NCBI RefSeq assembly: GCF_032884065.1
Contig: NC_088873.1
Location: 25,304,625 to 25,368,624 of the forward strand
DNA: 64,000 nucleotides
DNA from: Artemia franciscana
Taxonomy: Eukaryota > Arthropoda > Branchiopoda > Anostraca > Artemiidae
Direction of reading: 5' to 3'
Numbering within the stretch: position 1 is the first letter of the stretch; each line of letters begins with the position of its first letter. The notes below the pieces were generated by a model. The model did not search any database. It worked only from the letters and a program-made list of their open reading frames with translations, and was not told the DNA's origin. The position numbers and the translations under genes were made by a program. Below are positions 44,260 through 56,962 of this stretch, one piece after another.

Positions 44260-44714
44260 GTAAGTATTCTTCTAATTTGATTTGTATGCAAGGGTATCAA
44301 TGTGGGGGGAGGAAGGGGAGGGTTTCCACTAGTCCGCTAGATTTTGGAAAATGCCTTTTTTGTATTTTATTATAAAAAATAAAAACAAAGCAAAATGCCT
44401 TAAAGTCTTCGTGGGTTGGTGCCACTTAATGTTTGTGTAATATTTCTGATGATACAGTTTCTTTTCCTCACCAGAGTAGTAGAAAGCAGGGAGGGTTTAT
44501 GTTGGGTAAATTCTTAATATAGGTAAAGTGCAAATATTAATCATTATTTGAAGGTTATGCAACTGTAGTGAACACTGATTTTTGCCATTAATAAAATCTG
44601 TTAAAGCCAAATGTTAAATAGTAGTTTCATCGTAGAAAAAAAATCTAGGTAAAGCCTTGGAAAAATGCAGCTATTGTTTGAAGATCCTGGAGAAATATAA
44701 TAGTTTCAGTAGAT

Positions 44715-46690
44715 AAACAAGAGCTAAGAGCTCATATGGTATGAGCTCTAGCAAAATTCTAAGAATCAATAGATTGAATTAAAAAGAAAATCAGAGGCTT
44801 AATGCCGGTCGGGATTTAAAATAAAAGCTCTGAGTCACGGGGTCTTTCTAAATATCAAAATTTATTAAGATCTGATCACCCACTCGTAAGTTATAAATAC
44901 CTCATTTTTCTAATTTTCCTCTCCCTTCAGCCTCCAGATGGTCGAATCGGGGAAAACGAATTTATCAAGTCAATTTGTGCAGCTCCCTGACACGCCTTAC
45001 CAATTTTCATCGTCCTAGCACGTCCAGAAGCACCAAACTTGCCAAAGCACTGAACCCCACCCCCTAACTCTCCTAAAGAGGGCGGATCCAGTCCGGTTAC
45101 GTCAATCAAGTATCTGCGACATTTGCTTATTCTACCCACCAAGTTTCATCCCAATTTCTCCACTCTAAGCGTTTTCCAAGATTTATGGATTTCCCCTCCA
45201 ACTCCCCTCAATGTCAACAGATCTGGTCGAGATTTGAAATAAGAGATCTGTGACATAAGTTCCTTCTAAATATCAAATTTCATTAAGATCCGGTCACCCG
45301 TTCTTAAGTTAAAAATACCTAAATTTTTCTAATTTTTCCGAATTAACACCCCCCAGCTCACCCAAAGAGAACGGATCCGTTCCAATTACGTCAATCACGT
45401 ATCCGTAACTTGTGCTTATTCTTCCCATCAAGTTTCATCCCGATCTCTCCACTCTAAGTGTTTTCCAAGATTTCCAGTTTTCAATATCTCTGATTCCCCC
45501 TTCCAACCCTCTATGTCCTTGGATCGGATTCGAATTGAAAATGGAGCATCTGAGCCATAAGATCCTTCATTATATCAAGTTTCGTTAAGATCCGATCACC
45601 CATTCGTAAGATAAAGATACCTCAATTTTCACGTTTTCCAAGAATTCTGGTTTCCCCCTCCTACTCCCCGCAATGTCACCAGATCTAGTCGAGATTTAAA
45701 ATGAGAGCTCTAAATCACGAGACCCTTCTAAATATCAAATTTCATTAAGATCTGATCACCCGTTCGTAAGTTACAAATACCTCATTTTTTCTAATTTTTC
45801 CGTATTACTCCCCCCCCCACCTCCACCAAAGAGCAGATCTGGCCCGGTTATATCAGTCACGTATCTTGGACCGTCCCACCAATTTTCATCCTGATCTCTC
45901 CCTTTTAAGCGTTTTCCAAGATTTTCGGCCCCCCCCCCCCAATGACACTGGATTCGGTCGGGATTTAAGATAAGAGATATGTGTTACGAGGTCCTTCTAA
46001 ATATGAAATTTTATTAAGGTCCGTTTTTTCCTTCGTAAGTTAAAAATACTTCATTTATCTAATTTTTCGGAATTAACCCCCCCCCCCCCCCAACTCCCTC
46101 AAAGATAGCGGATCCATTCATGTTATGTCAATCACGTACCTAGGACTTGTGCTCATTTTTCCCACCAAGTTGCATCCCCATCCTCCCACTCTAAGTGTTT
46201 TTTAAGATTTTAGGCCCCCCCCCCCGCAACTCCCCCCGATGTCACCGGATCCGGTCGGCATTTAAAATAAGAGCTCTGAGACACGATATCCTTCCAAACA
46301 TCAAATTTCATTAATATCTGATCACTCCTTCGTAAGTTAAAAATACCTTATTTTTTCTAATTTTTCAGAACTAACCCTCCCTCCCCCAACTCCCCCAAAG
46401 AGAATGGATCCATTCTGTTTATGTCAATGACGTATCTAGGACTTGTGCTTAGTTTTCCCACCAAGTTTCATCCCGATCTCTCCACTCTAAGCGTTTTCCA
46501 AGATTTTAGGTTCTCCCCCCTCCCCAACTCCCCTCACACCGGATCTGGTCGGGATTTAAAATATGAGCTCCGAGGCACGATATCCTTCCAAACATCAAGT
46601 TTCATTGAGATACCATTACCCGTTCGTAAGTTAAAAATACCTCATTTTTTCTAATTTTTCCGATTTAACCGTCCCCCCACTCCCCACCCA
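44715..46690 (-). repeat. Satellite array, reverse orientation
   Basis: Units of roughly 160-410 bp, mostly near 300, carry gatctgatcacccgttcgta (about 44872, 45284, 45590, 45745, 46318, 46610), aagtttcatcccgatctctc and aggttt/gtcaccagatc blocks. It begins with a hairpin-forming edge, gagctcatatggtatgagct (about 44728-44747). Homopolymeric C-runs mark unit borders. Same family as 33540-34420 and 48230-49560. Confidence 0.85.
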
Positions 46691-46734
46691 GGTGGCTGAA
46701 TCGGGGAAACGACAACTTCTACAGACTCATATAC

Positions 46735-47300
46735 GCAGAACTAACACGTTCCTTCATTCTATTGTAACTTTACCTTATTTTCTAACCACAGATTTTGTTG
46801 TGCAACATTTTTGTTTGCAATTCAATGTGATGTTTGCTGTTTCTTGTTTCATGCCTTTTTCTTTAGCTGTTTGGAGTTATTTTTATATTTCTGTGTAATT
46901 GCGTATGCGTCATAGATACTAAAAACGATACGACCACCCCTTGGGAAAAAGTTAGGTAATTTCTACTCTTTGAATTTATATAATAGTGACGTCACTCCAG
47001 GGTGGTTGCGAAATTCCGGCATTAATTCATAAATCAGCAATGCCAATTGAATTAAGTAATTCTGGCGCGAATACAGTTCTTTCACAGACTCATGCAAGCT
47101 AAACTAACACATTCCTCCATACCATTGTAATTTTACTTTGTCTTCTAACAGCAGATGTCGTTAGGCAACATTTTCCTTTGCAATTAAATGTGATTTGGTC
47201 CCATGCCTCGTATCTGGCATCCGGTGTAATTTTGCATGCGCCATAGATACTAAAAACGATACGACCACTCCAGGAGGGAAATGACGTAATCCTTGCTCTG
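46735..47300 (+). repeat. Two units of the 25350-26600 repeat family
   Basis: Units at about 46723-46920 and 47085-47250 share cagactcat, ctaacac.ttcct.cat, ttgtaa.tttac, ttgcaatt.aatgtga and catagatactaaaaacgata. They sit between the two facing arrays. A short open frame at 46692-46898 is repeat sequence. Confidence 0.6.
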
Positions 47301-48229
47301 GAAATGTATATAATGTGACGTCATTCATATGATTCACCCCCCCCCCAAGAAAATAAGGCTCTATACGAATTTTTTTTCAAACTTGTGACCTATCTACATC
47401 ATTTTTTTTTCGAGCAGAAAATCCCAGGGTTCCACTTTCCAAAAAAAAAAAAAATATATATATGGAGCTGTTTTCAAGATTTTTTTTTTTAATATATAGA
47501 CATATATACATACACAGTTGCTCATTTAAAAAGAGTAGATATGGCGTATTTATAGTGGACAGCATCATGTGTTGAGTTGATTAGTAAATATCGGCAGGAA
47601 ACCCATTTTTGAAGTCCCCTCTATCGATTAGCTTTAATATAACCATTCCTGTTCACAAAAACTCAAAACTTACCACCTGTTGGAATATTGCTGTTAAGTT
47701 TGGATTAAAAATTAATGTTACTGGGAAAGTTTCCCAGTGCTAAATACCGTTCGGCACTTTGACACTTTATGTTGGCGCTCTTAAATCCCCCCCCCCCCCA
47801 AATGTAACTTGCTGAAGGTCCTGAAATATTGTAAAAGTAGTGTCGAGTAAGCAATATGCTCGTATTAAAAAAGTCGTCCCACCATTGGTGTGTTCTGGAT
47901 TGATGGGTAGTGGAGAGGATAGCTGCCCGCATTCTGAAGTGGGATCAGCCTTCCTAGAAAATGCTAGTTTCGAAGAAAAGGATCAGTTTTAGAACAGTCA
48001 TAAGCAGTACTTTGAAAAAAATATACTTACCAACCGATCTGGGGGAGGGTGGGGGATAAGCCGTAACTTTTCTTATGCAATGAATTTTTGTTGATTTCGA
48101 ACTATTTTACACAACGGTGCACACATGTCACCCGCAGTTGCTTCTTTCTTCTTGATTGAATCCACACAAAAAAAGATGCTTGATTTGAAAAATCACATGT
48201 TTTAGTTAATCTAAATTGTTATAAATTAT

Positions 48230-49640
48230 CGGAAAAATTGAAAAAAATGAAGTATTTTTAAGTTAGGAACGGGTGATCGGATCTTAATGAAATTTGATGT
48301 TTGGAAGGATATCGTGTCTCAGAGTCTTATTTTAAATCCCGACTGGATCCAGTGACATTGGGGGGAGTCTAAAATCTGGGAAAACACTTAGAGTGGATGG
48401 ATCGGGATGAAACTTGGTGGGAAGAATAAGCACAAGTCTTAGATACGAGATTGACATAACCGGAACGGAGCCGCTCTCTTTGGGGAAGTTGGGGGGGGGG
48501 GAGGGTTAATTCTGAAAAATTAGAAAAAAATGAGGTATTTTTAACTTACGAAGGATTGATCGGATCTTAATGAAATTTGATATTTAGAAGGATCTTGTGC
48601 TTTAGAATTGTTATTTTAAATCCTGACCAGATCCGGTGACACTGGGGAGAGTTGGAGGAGGAAACCGGAATTCTTGGAAAACGAAAAAATCGAGGTAATT
48701 TACGAAGGAGTGATCAGATCTTAATGAAACTCGGTATACAGAAGAATCTTATTTCTCAGATGTTCCATTTTCACTTCGAATCTGATCTGGGGACAGAGAG
48801 GGTTGGAGGGGGCAATCAGAAATCTTGGAAACCAGAAATCTTGCAAACCGCTTAGAGTGGAGAGATCGAGATGAAACTTGATGGGAAGAATAAGCACAAG
48901 CTATAGATACGTCATGGCATAATTAGGACGAATCCGTTCTCTTTGGGGGAGCTGGGGGTTGTTAATTTGGAAAAATTAGAAAAATTGAGGCATTTTTAAC
49001 TTAAGAATGGGAGACTGGATCTTAATAAAATTTGATATTTAGAAGGAACCCATGTCTCAAAGCTCTTATTTTAAATTCCGACCAGATCTGTTGATATTGG
49101 GGGGAGTTAGAAGGGGAAATTGGAAATCTTGGAAAACGCTTAGAGTGGAGAGATCGGGATTAAACTTGGTGGGTAGAATAAGCAAATGTCGTACATACGT
49201 GATTGATGTAACCGGACTGGATCCGCTCTCTTTGGGGGAGTTAGGGTGTGGGGTTCAGTGCTTTGGCGAGTTTGGTGCTTCTGGACGTGCTAGGACGATG
49301 AAAATTGGTAGGCGTGTCAGGGAGCTGCGCAAATTGACTTGATAAAGTCGTTTTTCCCGATTTGACCATCTGGGGGGCTGAAGGGAGAGACAAAGTTAGA
49401 AAAATTAAGGCATTTTTAACTTACGAGTCGGTGATCGGATCTAAATTAATTTTGATATTTAGAAGGCCCTCGTGACTCAGAGCTCTTATTTTAAATCCTC
49501 ACCGGCATTAAGCCTCTGATTTTCCTTTTAAATCAATATATTGATTTTTAGAATTTTTCTAGAGCTCATACCATATGAGCCCTTGGCTCTTGGCTCTTCC
49601 GACCTCGTCACAAGTGCCATATGAGCTCTTAGCTCTTGGT
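48230..49640 (+). repeat. Satellite array, forward orientation
   Basis: Units marked by gatcggatcttaatgaaat (about 48277, 48559, 48713, 49015, 49433), ctcttattttaaatcc and gagatcgggatgaaacttg. It ends with agcctctgattttcctttt, the hairpin edge agagctcataccatatgagc (about 49561-49580), mirroring the edge at 44728-44747. Open frames at 48652-48855 and 49052-49342 are satellite-derived. Confidence 0.85.
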
Positions 49641-49744
49641 ATCATTGCATTTAGTCCAACTATAAAGTGTGATGTATCTGCTGTCAATCGTATTCTTGCG
49701 GTTTATTATTTAAATCTTGATCATATTTATGCCTTTCTTTTCAG

Positions 49745-51667
49745 ACTAACAAGGAATCTAAAGCATTGTCTCTCAGTGCAAAGAGAAGAAAAGGTAGATT
49801 TCTAAGAAATGCTTCTCCTGCAGGAGGTGATGGTGAACCTACTAAAGTTGGAAGAATTTGTAGTGTAATAAGTAGTGCTGTCAAAACTACTGCAGAAATC
49901 ACTTCTAAAGCTCCCCTTGCAGATTCACCTGAAATTACTGACTCTGTGCGTCCTGTCAACTCAAGAAACTTAATTAAAAGCACCGAAACTGCGACACCTC
50001 GTAGGAGAGGAAGACCTAGAAAAAAAGAGCATTTACAATCGACTAAGAAAATACAAGTTATTGAGAAAAAAGAAATTATAGGCGACAGCCGTAAATGCAA
50101 TCTAAAATTACAAGATAGCTGTAGAACCTTGAGTGCTACACTTAGTACAAGTCATGGGAATACCAATAAATCTGAGACTTACAGTGATATACATGTTCCT
50201 GAAAACGGTAGCTGCTTAGCCACTTCCAGAAATATAGACACTACAAGTGAGAAGGAAACAAAGGAAGAAAATAAAAACAAAACAAGAAATGGAGAAATCC
50301 TTTCCGACGCTATTGGAGAAAATAGTGAGGGCTGTGTAGAAAACATTCGTGATATTGCCTCTCAAAGTAATGCTACTGACTGTTACAAACATAAGTCAGG
50401 CTCAGGTGGATTCAGTCAAAAAGATGGAAGTGCTATTTCTGTGCAGGAAAACAAAGACTTAAGTGACCTAGCCTATAAGAAAGAAGACAGTATTCGTAAA
50501 AGTTGTACGGCTGAAACTGTAATATGTGAAGGTAAAACCTCTGAAGATGTTGAATCTTCCAAGGATTCTGCTGATGGATCTTTTGCTTCTCCAAAAGAAA
50601 AGGAAAATTGTGATCCAAAAACAAAAAATATTGCTGACAACGATAAATGCGGAAATGTTCCAGAAAGTTCCTTAACGTCTGTTGAGAAAGGGATTGAATA
50701 TTCTTGTCACACTAGATTAGAAACTGAAAGAATCAATAGTGAATGCATACCCGAAGAATCATCCCTTAAATCTAACGATTACTATGCAGAACCTTCTACC
50801 TCTAAGAGCAGTTTTGAGTTAAAGCAGAATGCTGAAGGTTCTGAAGCTCAACGACTTACCTCTGAACTAGAATCTTCTAAAAATAAGCAGAACAATGGGG
50901 TGAATGAAAATGGTTATTTTCAGACACAGCGTGAAGGTAGAAGTAGGCTACTCATGAAATCTGCTCATTCAAATTTCAAAACCGATTTTCAAGTTGAAGA
51001 GGAAGTGTTGCCTTTAACAAATGAAGAAATAGGTGATAATGAAAACGAGACACAAACTGAATTGACCTTGAATGAAGTAGATCATTCTTTAAAACTGAAT
51101 GGTGAAAAGAACCTTGCTGTTGAATCAGGTTCTTCAGCTGAGATATATGCATCTCAAGTGGAGATTAAACAAGAGGAATCTTCCTTGTCAACACAAAACA
51201 CTTCAATATCTGTAAACTCAGATAAAGATATAATTATGAAAAAATCAAATAATGAGAGAAGCTCAATTGTTAGTTTAGTTTCTAATAAAGTTCAAGATGA
51301 AAAAGTTCATAACAATGATGCTAGTCCAAATACCTTGACTGATTCTGCTAATGAAAACACTGTAGATAAAAAGGAAATTTTAGACAAAAAAGATGAGGTC
51401 ACTCTTGTTAATGAGTGTGAACTGACTTCTGAACCAGAAAATTTGATTGTTAAGAATGAAAATTGTGAAAGAACGATAACATCTGTCAAAAAAGAAGATG
51501 ATATGGATAAAGACATAGAGCAAAGTGATAAGTGCGTTGAAAAAAATTATTTACAAGTATATCCTCGAAAACCAGATCAATGTGAGTTTGAATTAGTGGC
51601 TTCTGGTTATGAAGAACTTCAGCAGCTAGTTGAAAAAATGGAAAAACAAATAAGGACCAGTGAAAAG
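49745..51667 (+). CDS. Bromodomain gene, exon d (AT-hook and long disordered acidic region)
   Basis: Acceptor tcttttcag and donor gttagt bound a 1923 bp exon of 641 codons in phase 0, starting TNKESKALSLSAKRRKGRF. An AT-hook, RRRGRPRKK, lies at about 50000-50026 and would contact the minor groove of AT-rich DNA. The rest is Ser/Glu/Lys/Asn-rich with no fold I recognise, as expected of a disordered linker. Two SUMO-consensus-like sites are visible, EIKQEES near 51160 and VKKEDD near 51485. The end (FELVASGYEELQQLVEKMEK) turns helical and leads into the coiled coil of exon e. Such a long stop-free frame in AT-rich DNA is strong evidence of selection. The first ATG-like start in the frame is irrelevant because the exon is internal. 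Confidence 0.85.
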
Positions 51668-51919
51668 GTTAGTACAAAAAAGAAGCTTCTTTTAAGCTCT
51701 GTAACTTACTTAACTTCCAGTCTTTTGGTTTTTGCAATATGACCGAGTCTCAGTTCAATAATTTAGCTATCATTTGCTTAAGCAATTTAGAAATACAGAC
51801 ATGAATGAGAAATTATTTCTTTGTTGTTCTCTAACTCTTCATTAAACTTATTTTGTCTTCTTGTATAACAATTTAATTAATTTGACTGTTTCGAAAACTA
51901 CTGATTTGATTTTTAAACT

Positions 51920-52330
51920 AGAAAACAAAGGACAGCATAGAAAAACAAGGCAAAACACAAATAACGACAAAAGAATAAAAATACAAACATTTTGGCCGGG
52001 ACTTCCACTAAGCCGTCATCATTTTTTTGGATAAGATATTTATTTCGAAACATTTCTATCACAAGCTCTCAAGGACCAAATTTGAATGTCGGAGTCATAA
52101 AAAAACAAAACAAGTAAAAAAATAATAAAAATAAGAAAACTAAAAAATTGGCAAACAATGTCAAAACAATAATAAGAGCATAAAAAATCATTCCTTAGTC
52201 AAAGTAATTAAAATACAGTGTCACATAATATTAAAAAAGGTAAAAAGCTTGGAAGACTAAAGAATTAGATATTATATACATATAAAAAATAAATCCTAAG
52301 GGACATATAAAAAGGGAGAGGGGGAGGCAA
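51920..52330 (-). mobile_element. PLE tail remnant, minus strand
   Basis: On the minus strand the sequence has a hammerhead-like motif followed by a T-rich 3' UTR with tttgtcgttatttgtgtttt, as in the tail at 37540-37600. No PLE coding sequence accompanies it. I infer a strongly truncated insertion. Confidence 0.45.
51986..52023 (-). ncRNA. Hammerhead-like motif, minus strand
   Basis: Minus-strand order is TGATGA, then cggc..., then ...ggcc, then AAAATGTTTG, in the spacing of the PLE motif at 29943-29976. The GAAA box is degenerate (CAAAA), so it is probably inactive. Confidence 0.35.
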
Positions 52331-53369
52331 AACAAGCGAACGAAATACAAAATTTTGTTGGCTGTAAATAATAAAAGAGGGAAACTAGCGGTCTTTTTGT
52401 GCATGTGTTCGTGTGCGTGTGCGTTAGCGTGTGTGCGTGTAAGTAGTTGGATGCATTCAAACTATATTCTACTGCAAAGCAGAGTTATGATGCATACGAT
52501 ATTTGATGACGAGATATATTTGTACAAAATACCTATTGATTTCAGCAATAACAAAAACGTCATCTGTGGCTTTGAGGGTTGTAGGGGGTAGTAGCTCAAC
52601 TCTTATTTGTGGTAATTTTTCATGTTCTAAGCTTGTCTAGACCAATTTATATTTGTTATGGGTTTCAGTGATTCATTCCCAGAAATTTTGCTGAAACATT
52701 TTACGTTTTTTTTTCCACTTGCTGTGAATTTACCTCGTTTTTCTTCATTGTCACATGTTGTCTCTTTTTGTCATACTTAGCCAAAATGGTATATTATTAC
52801 TGAACATATAATCAAATTGAATACATATTTGGAAATATTGATGTGCATTAGGGGTAGCAGTGTTATTATGAGTTTAATTTTTAGTATGACATGCAACCTA
52901 GGAGAAAAGAGACTGTTTTAACTTACAGAGCATATGGGTAGTACAAAATAGTTGAAGAGCTAATTTTAAAGCTATTCCAGAGTCTAGTCTTAGTTTATTA
53001 CATTTTTAGAACTATAAGTATATAGAAATGTGTAATCAAATCTGCGTATGTGTAGAACTATCATGCTTGTAAGAAGAGAGAAATGGCAGTGAACTCTTGT
53101 ATTGCTTAATGAACTTGAGATGAGTCTTAATTTTACTTGAAGTGAGGTACACGAGCTACGGTTCCCCCTCCTCCATCCCAATCTAGTCAAACCCTCCCTC
53201 TTACACCCTCCTAGGAAATTCATTACTGAAACTATTTTCCAAATTAACCGAAAATCCTCCGACTTTCATTTACTTCTGCCCAGTTTTCATTTATGGCAGT
53301 GCGTTTGGTTTTGATAAGTGACTGCTGGTACAGAAGTCTGGCTTGAAATTCAAGATATTGTTCATTAAT

Positions 53370-54600
53370 TAATACGGATGTATTTGTTTAATTGGGCTTA
53401 AACTTGGGAGCACTGAAGTATAGGCTTACAAGGCTAACACTGTTTTGCACTTTTTTCAATATTTCATCAGCAAAGGAGGCCAATTTAGCGAAGATTGTTT
53501 CATCGTCTGTATAATTGATCCACCAGTTTATCAGTGTTGTACTGCTTGGATCTGTTCTCAATCTATTTGAAATTTTTGAATGTTCAGCGAATTGTATAGT
53601 TGAAAAGGATCAAAGATAATGAACAACCTTGCTGCACAGTATAGGTGATTTCAAAGAGCTTTGTAACCTCTCCGTAACTATGGTGTTGCTACATGTGTTC
53701 TTACAATAAAGTTTGTTCAAATTCAGTAACTTTGGTGAGATTCCATCTCGAAGCATAATCTCCCTGAACACCAGGTTAAGGGTTGAGTCAAATGCCAACA
53801 TTAAGCCTCAAAAAAGGCATGATTTCTTGATCATAGATCAAACACTTTTTCATCAGAGAAAAGTTGTGATCAACCCTTTCTGTTTCTTTGTGGCAGTCAA
53901 CTTGTTTTTCTGGTGTTTAGTTTTTTTTCTGATTTAAGTATGTTTACGATGATAACGATAGAGTATTTCTGGTAGTCTTCATGCATGAGATGTCTTAATA
54001 ATTTTAACAGTTGCTGTTGTCGTCCATCTTAAGCACGGAGAGGTTTTTGCGTCCTCCAATTCCTTTGGGACATAATTGTTCTTCTACATCATCTGCAGAA
54101 GGTAGTTTAATATGCTGGTCAAAGATGCGCTTGCTTTATAGAGCTCTCGTGGTACCATATCTTCATGCAGATTTTTGGCTCAAGTCACTTCTGCACTTTT
54201 GTTGCCTCTTTAAATGCAGGAGGGGACGTTATTCAAGTGTTCTGCCGTCTCTTGATCTCCACGGGAAAGTATATACATATTTGATCCGGAAGGATTCACA
54301 AGAAATAGGTTATTCTATGTTCCAAGCTTAAGCGATCTAGTTTCATTTAGACGATGTTTTGTGCCCTTGTGGTCCAACATTTCTCTGCTCTTCTGATTTA
54401 GAGTAGAGTTATATCATTGTATCGCAGTCTCCTATTGCTAAAAGATTCTGACTTTTACGTCTGTCTCGGCCTGCCCGCAGTTCATCAGAAATGGCCTTTG
54501 GGATGGTCCAAAGACTTGTATGTAGGTATGTTAGCTGCTGTGGTTGTGATGTTGAAAGGATATCCATTTGATCTGATCGATATGGTGACATTTCTGGGCT
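53370..54600 (-). mobile_element. LINE fragment with RT blocks, minus strand
   Basis: The minus frame 53801-53610 reads AFDSTLNLVFREIMLRDGIS, then KLLNLNKLYCKNTCSNTIV, matching the RT region from AFD to the primer-grip side. Downstream, INYTDDETIFAKLASFADEI (about 53520-53460) is the catalytic box region, with FADE where FADD is expected. Between them the usual GVRQGC block is out of frame (CSKVVHYL). 53810-54600 may hold the preceding linker and nuclease in many frames (GDCDTMI near 54410). Highly decayed. Confidence 0.65.
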
Positions 54601-56828
54601 GTAAAAGCATGCGTTATGTCACATTTTAAGAAATTCACATTCCAAGTTGCAATTCTTAAATTCTTCTTTTAACAGGTTCATTGATGATGTCAATGATATA
54701 ACGATGTGCCTTCTGGTCGTCAAGGTCGCTAGTATTCGGCGGAGCAAATTCACCTAAATTTATGGGGAAAGTGAGGAGGATTTCCTTGATTTTTCAACGA
54801 AGATACAAAAAGAGTAGTTTTTAAAATCTAGGGGGTAGGAGCAGGCTCTGTCGGTAGCAAAGGCATGTTCTCATGCGACGCCATAGCATATGTTCTTTGC
54901 TTGGTCTTGCATTTTCATGTTGCCACTTGGGATTTGTGTGGCCCAAAGGTTTCCCAGGTCATTGATTACTCTGGTGCGTTAGCAGTCTCGAAATGGGCTT
55001 TGTAGTTCAACATAAATCCCCTTTTCTACCAGATGCTCTTAGTATTTTCAGGTACAATTGGGACAGAGGTAGAATGCTTCAGCCTACTCGTCAAAGCTCA
55101 AAACTGCTGCATCATACAGGATTACTCTCACCGAATAACTGACTCATAATGGGCCTCCAGAGCGTCTATCTTGAATTGATCTATTTGGATAGTTTAGCGT
55201 CCTTGACATTGGGACTTCTTGGATCAAGTCTTCCCTGAATTTATCTTGTCCACTATTTTAGTTAAAGAAGTTACTTTGAAATTTCGATCTGACATCAGGG
55301 GCGCGTGGGGGCACAAAGTGAGATACAATACCTTCCTGTAAGTTTCTTCTTATAAAAAGGACGCTAGATCTCAGAATTTTCAATTCAATGAGCCCTCTCC
55401 TGATCTTTTACGGTCATCCGCCCTATATAGTGAGGGCAGGAAAAAAATTGAACAGGTGAGACACATCGCTCCTTATTGAGTCTATGCACAGAGTTGACTA
55501 ATCAAAGACATTGAAAATCCTTAAACACCAATTTTGCGGAATGAAATGCTATTTAGGAGATATATACTGTTTCGTTTTGCTTTTGAACTATCTATATATT
55601 GTAATATTCTCTCAAATTTATATTCAAGAATCTTAGAAAGCCTTTGACACAGATTGTCGTAGAAATTGCAAGCCATCTGTGAAGCAATGTAGGGTGGATA
55701 CTATGCTTGTTTGTTTCAAAATGCTTAAATTGCAATTTTAGCCTCATCTTTACAATTAAAATATTCAAAGTGCTTAAATAACAACTAAGGTGAATATTAA
55801 GCGCTTGTGTAAATATGTACTTATAATGTTCTGATATTGGACACCCGTTGTAATCAGCTTGTACAGAAATCCTTGAATATGTAACAACTGCAGTGAAAAT
55901 GGGAAGCCATTTGTGGGAAATGTGGGCTTGATAGTTTGTTTGTTTCAAGACGTTCACATCCGAAGTAGAGGCTAATATTTGTAAAAAGTAACTTCGAAAA
56001 CACTTTATATTCTAATCGAAGGAATTCAAAAACTCTTTGACGGACATCTTACTATTCCATTTAATTAATGGAAATAAGTGAATATGCACTTATCGTTTTG
56101 AATCATTTCGTATACAATCATAAACAACAACAATAACAACAAATGAACTTTTGACACTTAGGGTCTCAGTGTTGGATGGTAACTGGTAAGGCTTGTTTCT
56201 TTCTCTAAAAATTGTGTCCACATATCTTTTTTTTTAACTTTTTAATTTTTAGTTAATGGACATTAAAGTTTGGACTTCTTTTTGTATGATGGAAGACCAA
56301 TACCGAAGTTGCGTCTCTTTCAAAAACAATTTTTATCTTCATTATTAATATATTAATTTTAGTAAAAATTATGATTATTCCTGATCATTGTTGGAGTATT
56401 AAAAAAAAAAGGTAAATTTTTTTTTAGCCTGAAAAAGTAACTTTTTCAGAAAAAATTCAGTTTTGTGCTAAAGGGTCATTACCAAGTGCTGGATCGTAAA
56501 AATGTTCTTGTGCGAATTTTTGTGATTATTCGCTGTTTCTTCTCTGGATTGACAAATATTACGTGCATAAAATGGATTTGCTAAATAATCCCTTACTATG
56601 AGAAGGGCTGGACACCGGATGAGATTATGAAAAAATAAGGATCTCTGGGGGCTTCAAGGGGTGGGGGTAATTGCAGAAGCCTTGAACCAGGAGGATGGAG
56701 TAATAATGTAGCAAAACTAATGATAGGTAGTTCACTACTGAGACAAGTTTGTAGTAGATCTGTAGCTCAATACTGAGACGACTTTGTAGTTTATGTGTTT
56801 TTACGTGTTTATTTTTTTTTAATTACAG

Positions 56829-56962
56829 ACAAAAACAGGAAGATTACTGAATAAGTTGCAGAGTTTAATGAAGGAAATTGAGCCCCATCTGGAAGAAGTT
56901 GAAGAAGAAATCACCCAAACCAAAGAAAAACTCTATAAAGAATATAGAGAATACATTTTGCG
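56829..56962 (+). CDS. Bromodomain gene, exon e (coiled coil)
   Basis: A 134 bp exon lies between aattacag and gtaaga, entering in phase 0 and leaving in phase 2. It encodes TKTGRLLNKLQSLMKEIEPH, then LEEVEEEITQTKEKLYKEYR and EYIL(R), a strong heptad-like amphipathic helix. It directly continues the helix that ends exon d, so the coiled coil spans both exons. Oligomerisation or partner binding is inferred. The Met inside is not a start. Confidence 0.8.

Larger units (their letters stand above)
44260..49744 (+). other. Intron c-d, containing facing satellite arrays
   Basis: 5.5 kb between gtaagt and tcttttcag. It is filled by an inverted-orientation array (44715-46690), a spacer with other repeats, and a forward-orientation array (48230-49640). 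Confidence 0.65.
51668..56828 (+). other. Intron d-e
   Basis: 5.2 kb. It contains a PLE tail (51920-52330, minus), a minus-strand LINE fragment (53370-54600) and repeats (55250-55430; a diverged ~245 bp duplication at 55625-55735 / 55868-55965). 52380-53360 and 56000-56828 hold nothing I can name. Confidence 0.55.

Noticed and set aside
44715..49640. Regularly spaced repeats that could suggest a CRISPR-like array
   Set aside because: Units are ~160-410 bp, diverged, without uniform short repeats and unique spacers, and lie in an intron of a eukaryotic gene.
50433..51516. Minus-strand frames opposite exon d (50624-50433 and 51516-51307)
   Set aside because: Antisense shadows of the Ser/Glu-rich coding exon; no start context or domain.
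51668..51742. Read-through of exon d to the stop at 51742
   Set aside because: A good donor (aaag/gttagt) lies at 51667 and the phase and helix continue into exon e; the extension is hydrophobic intron translation.
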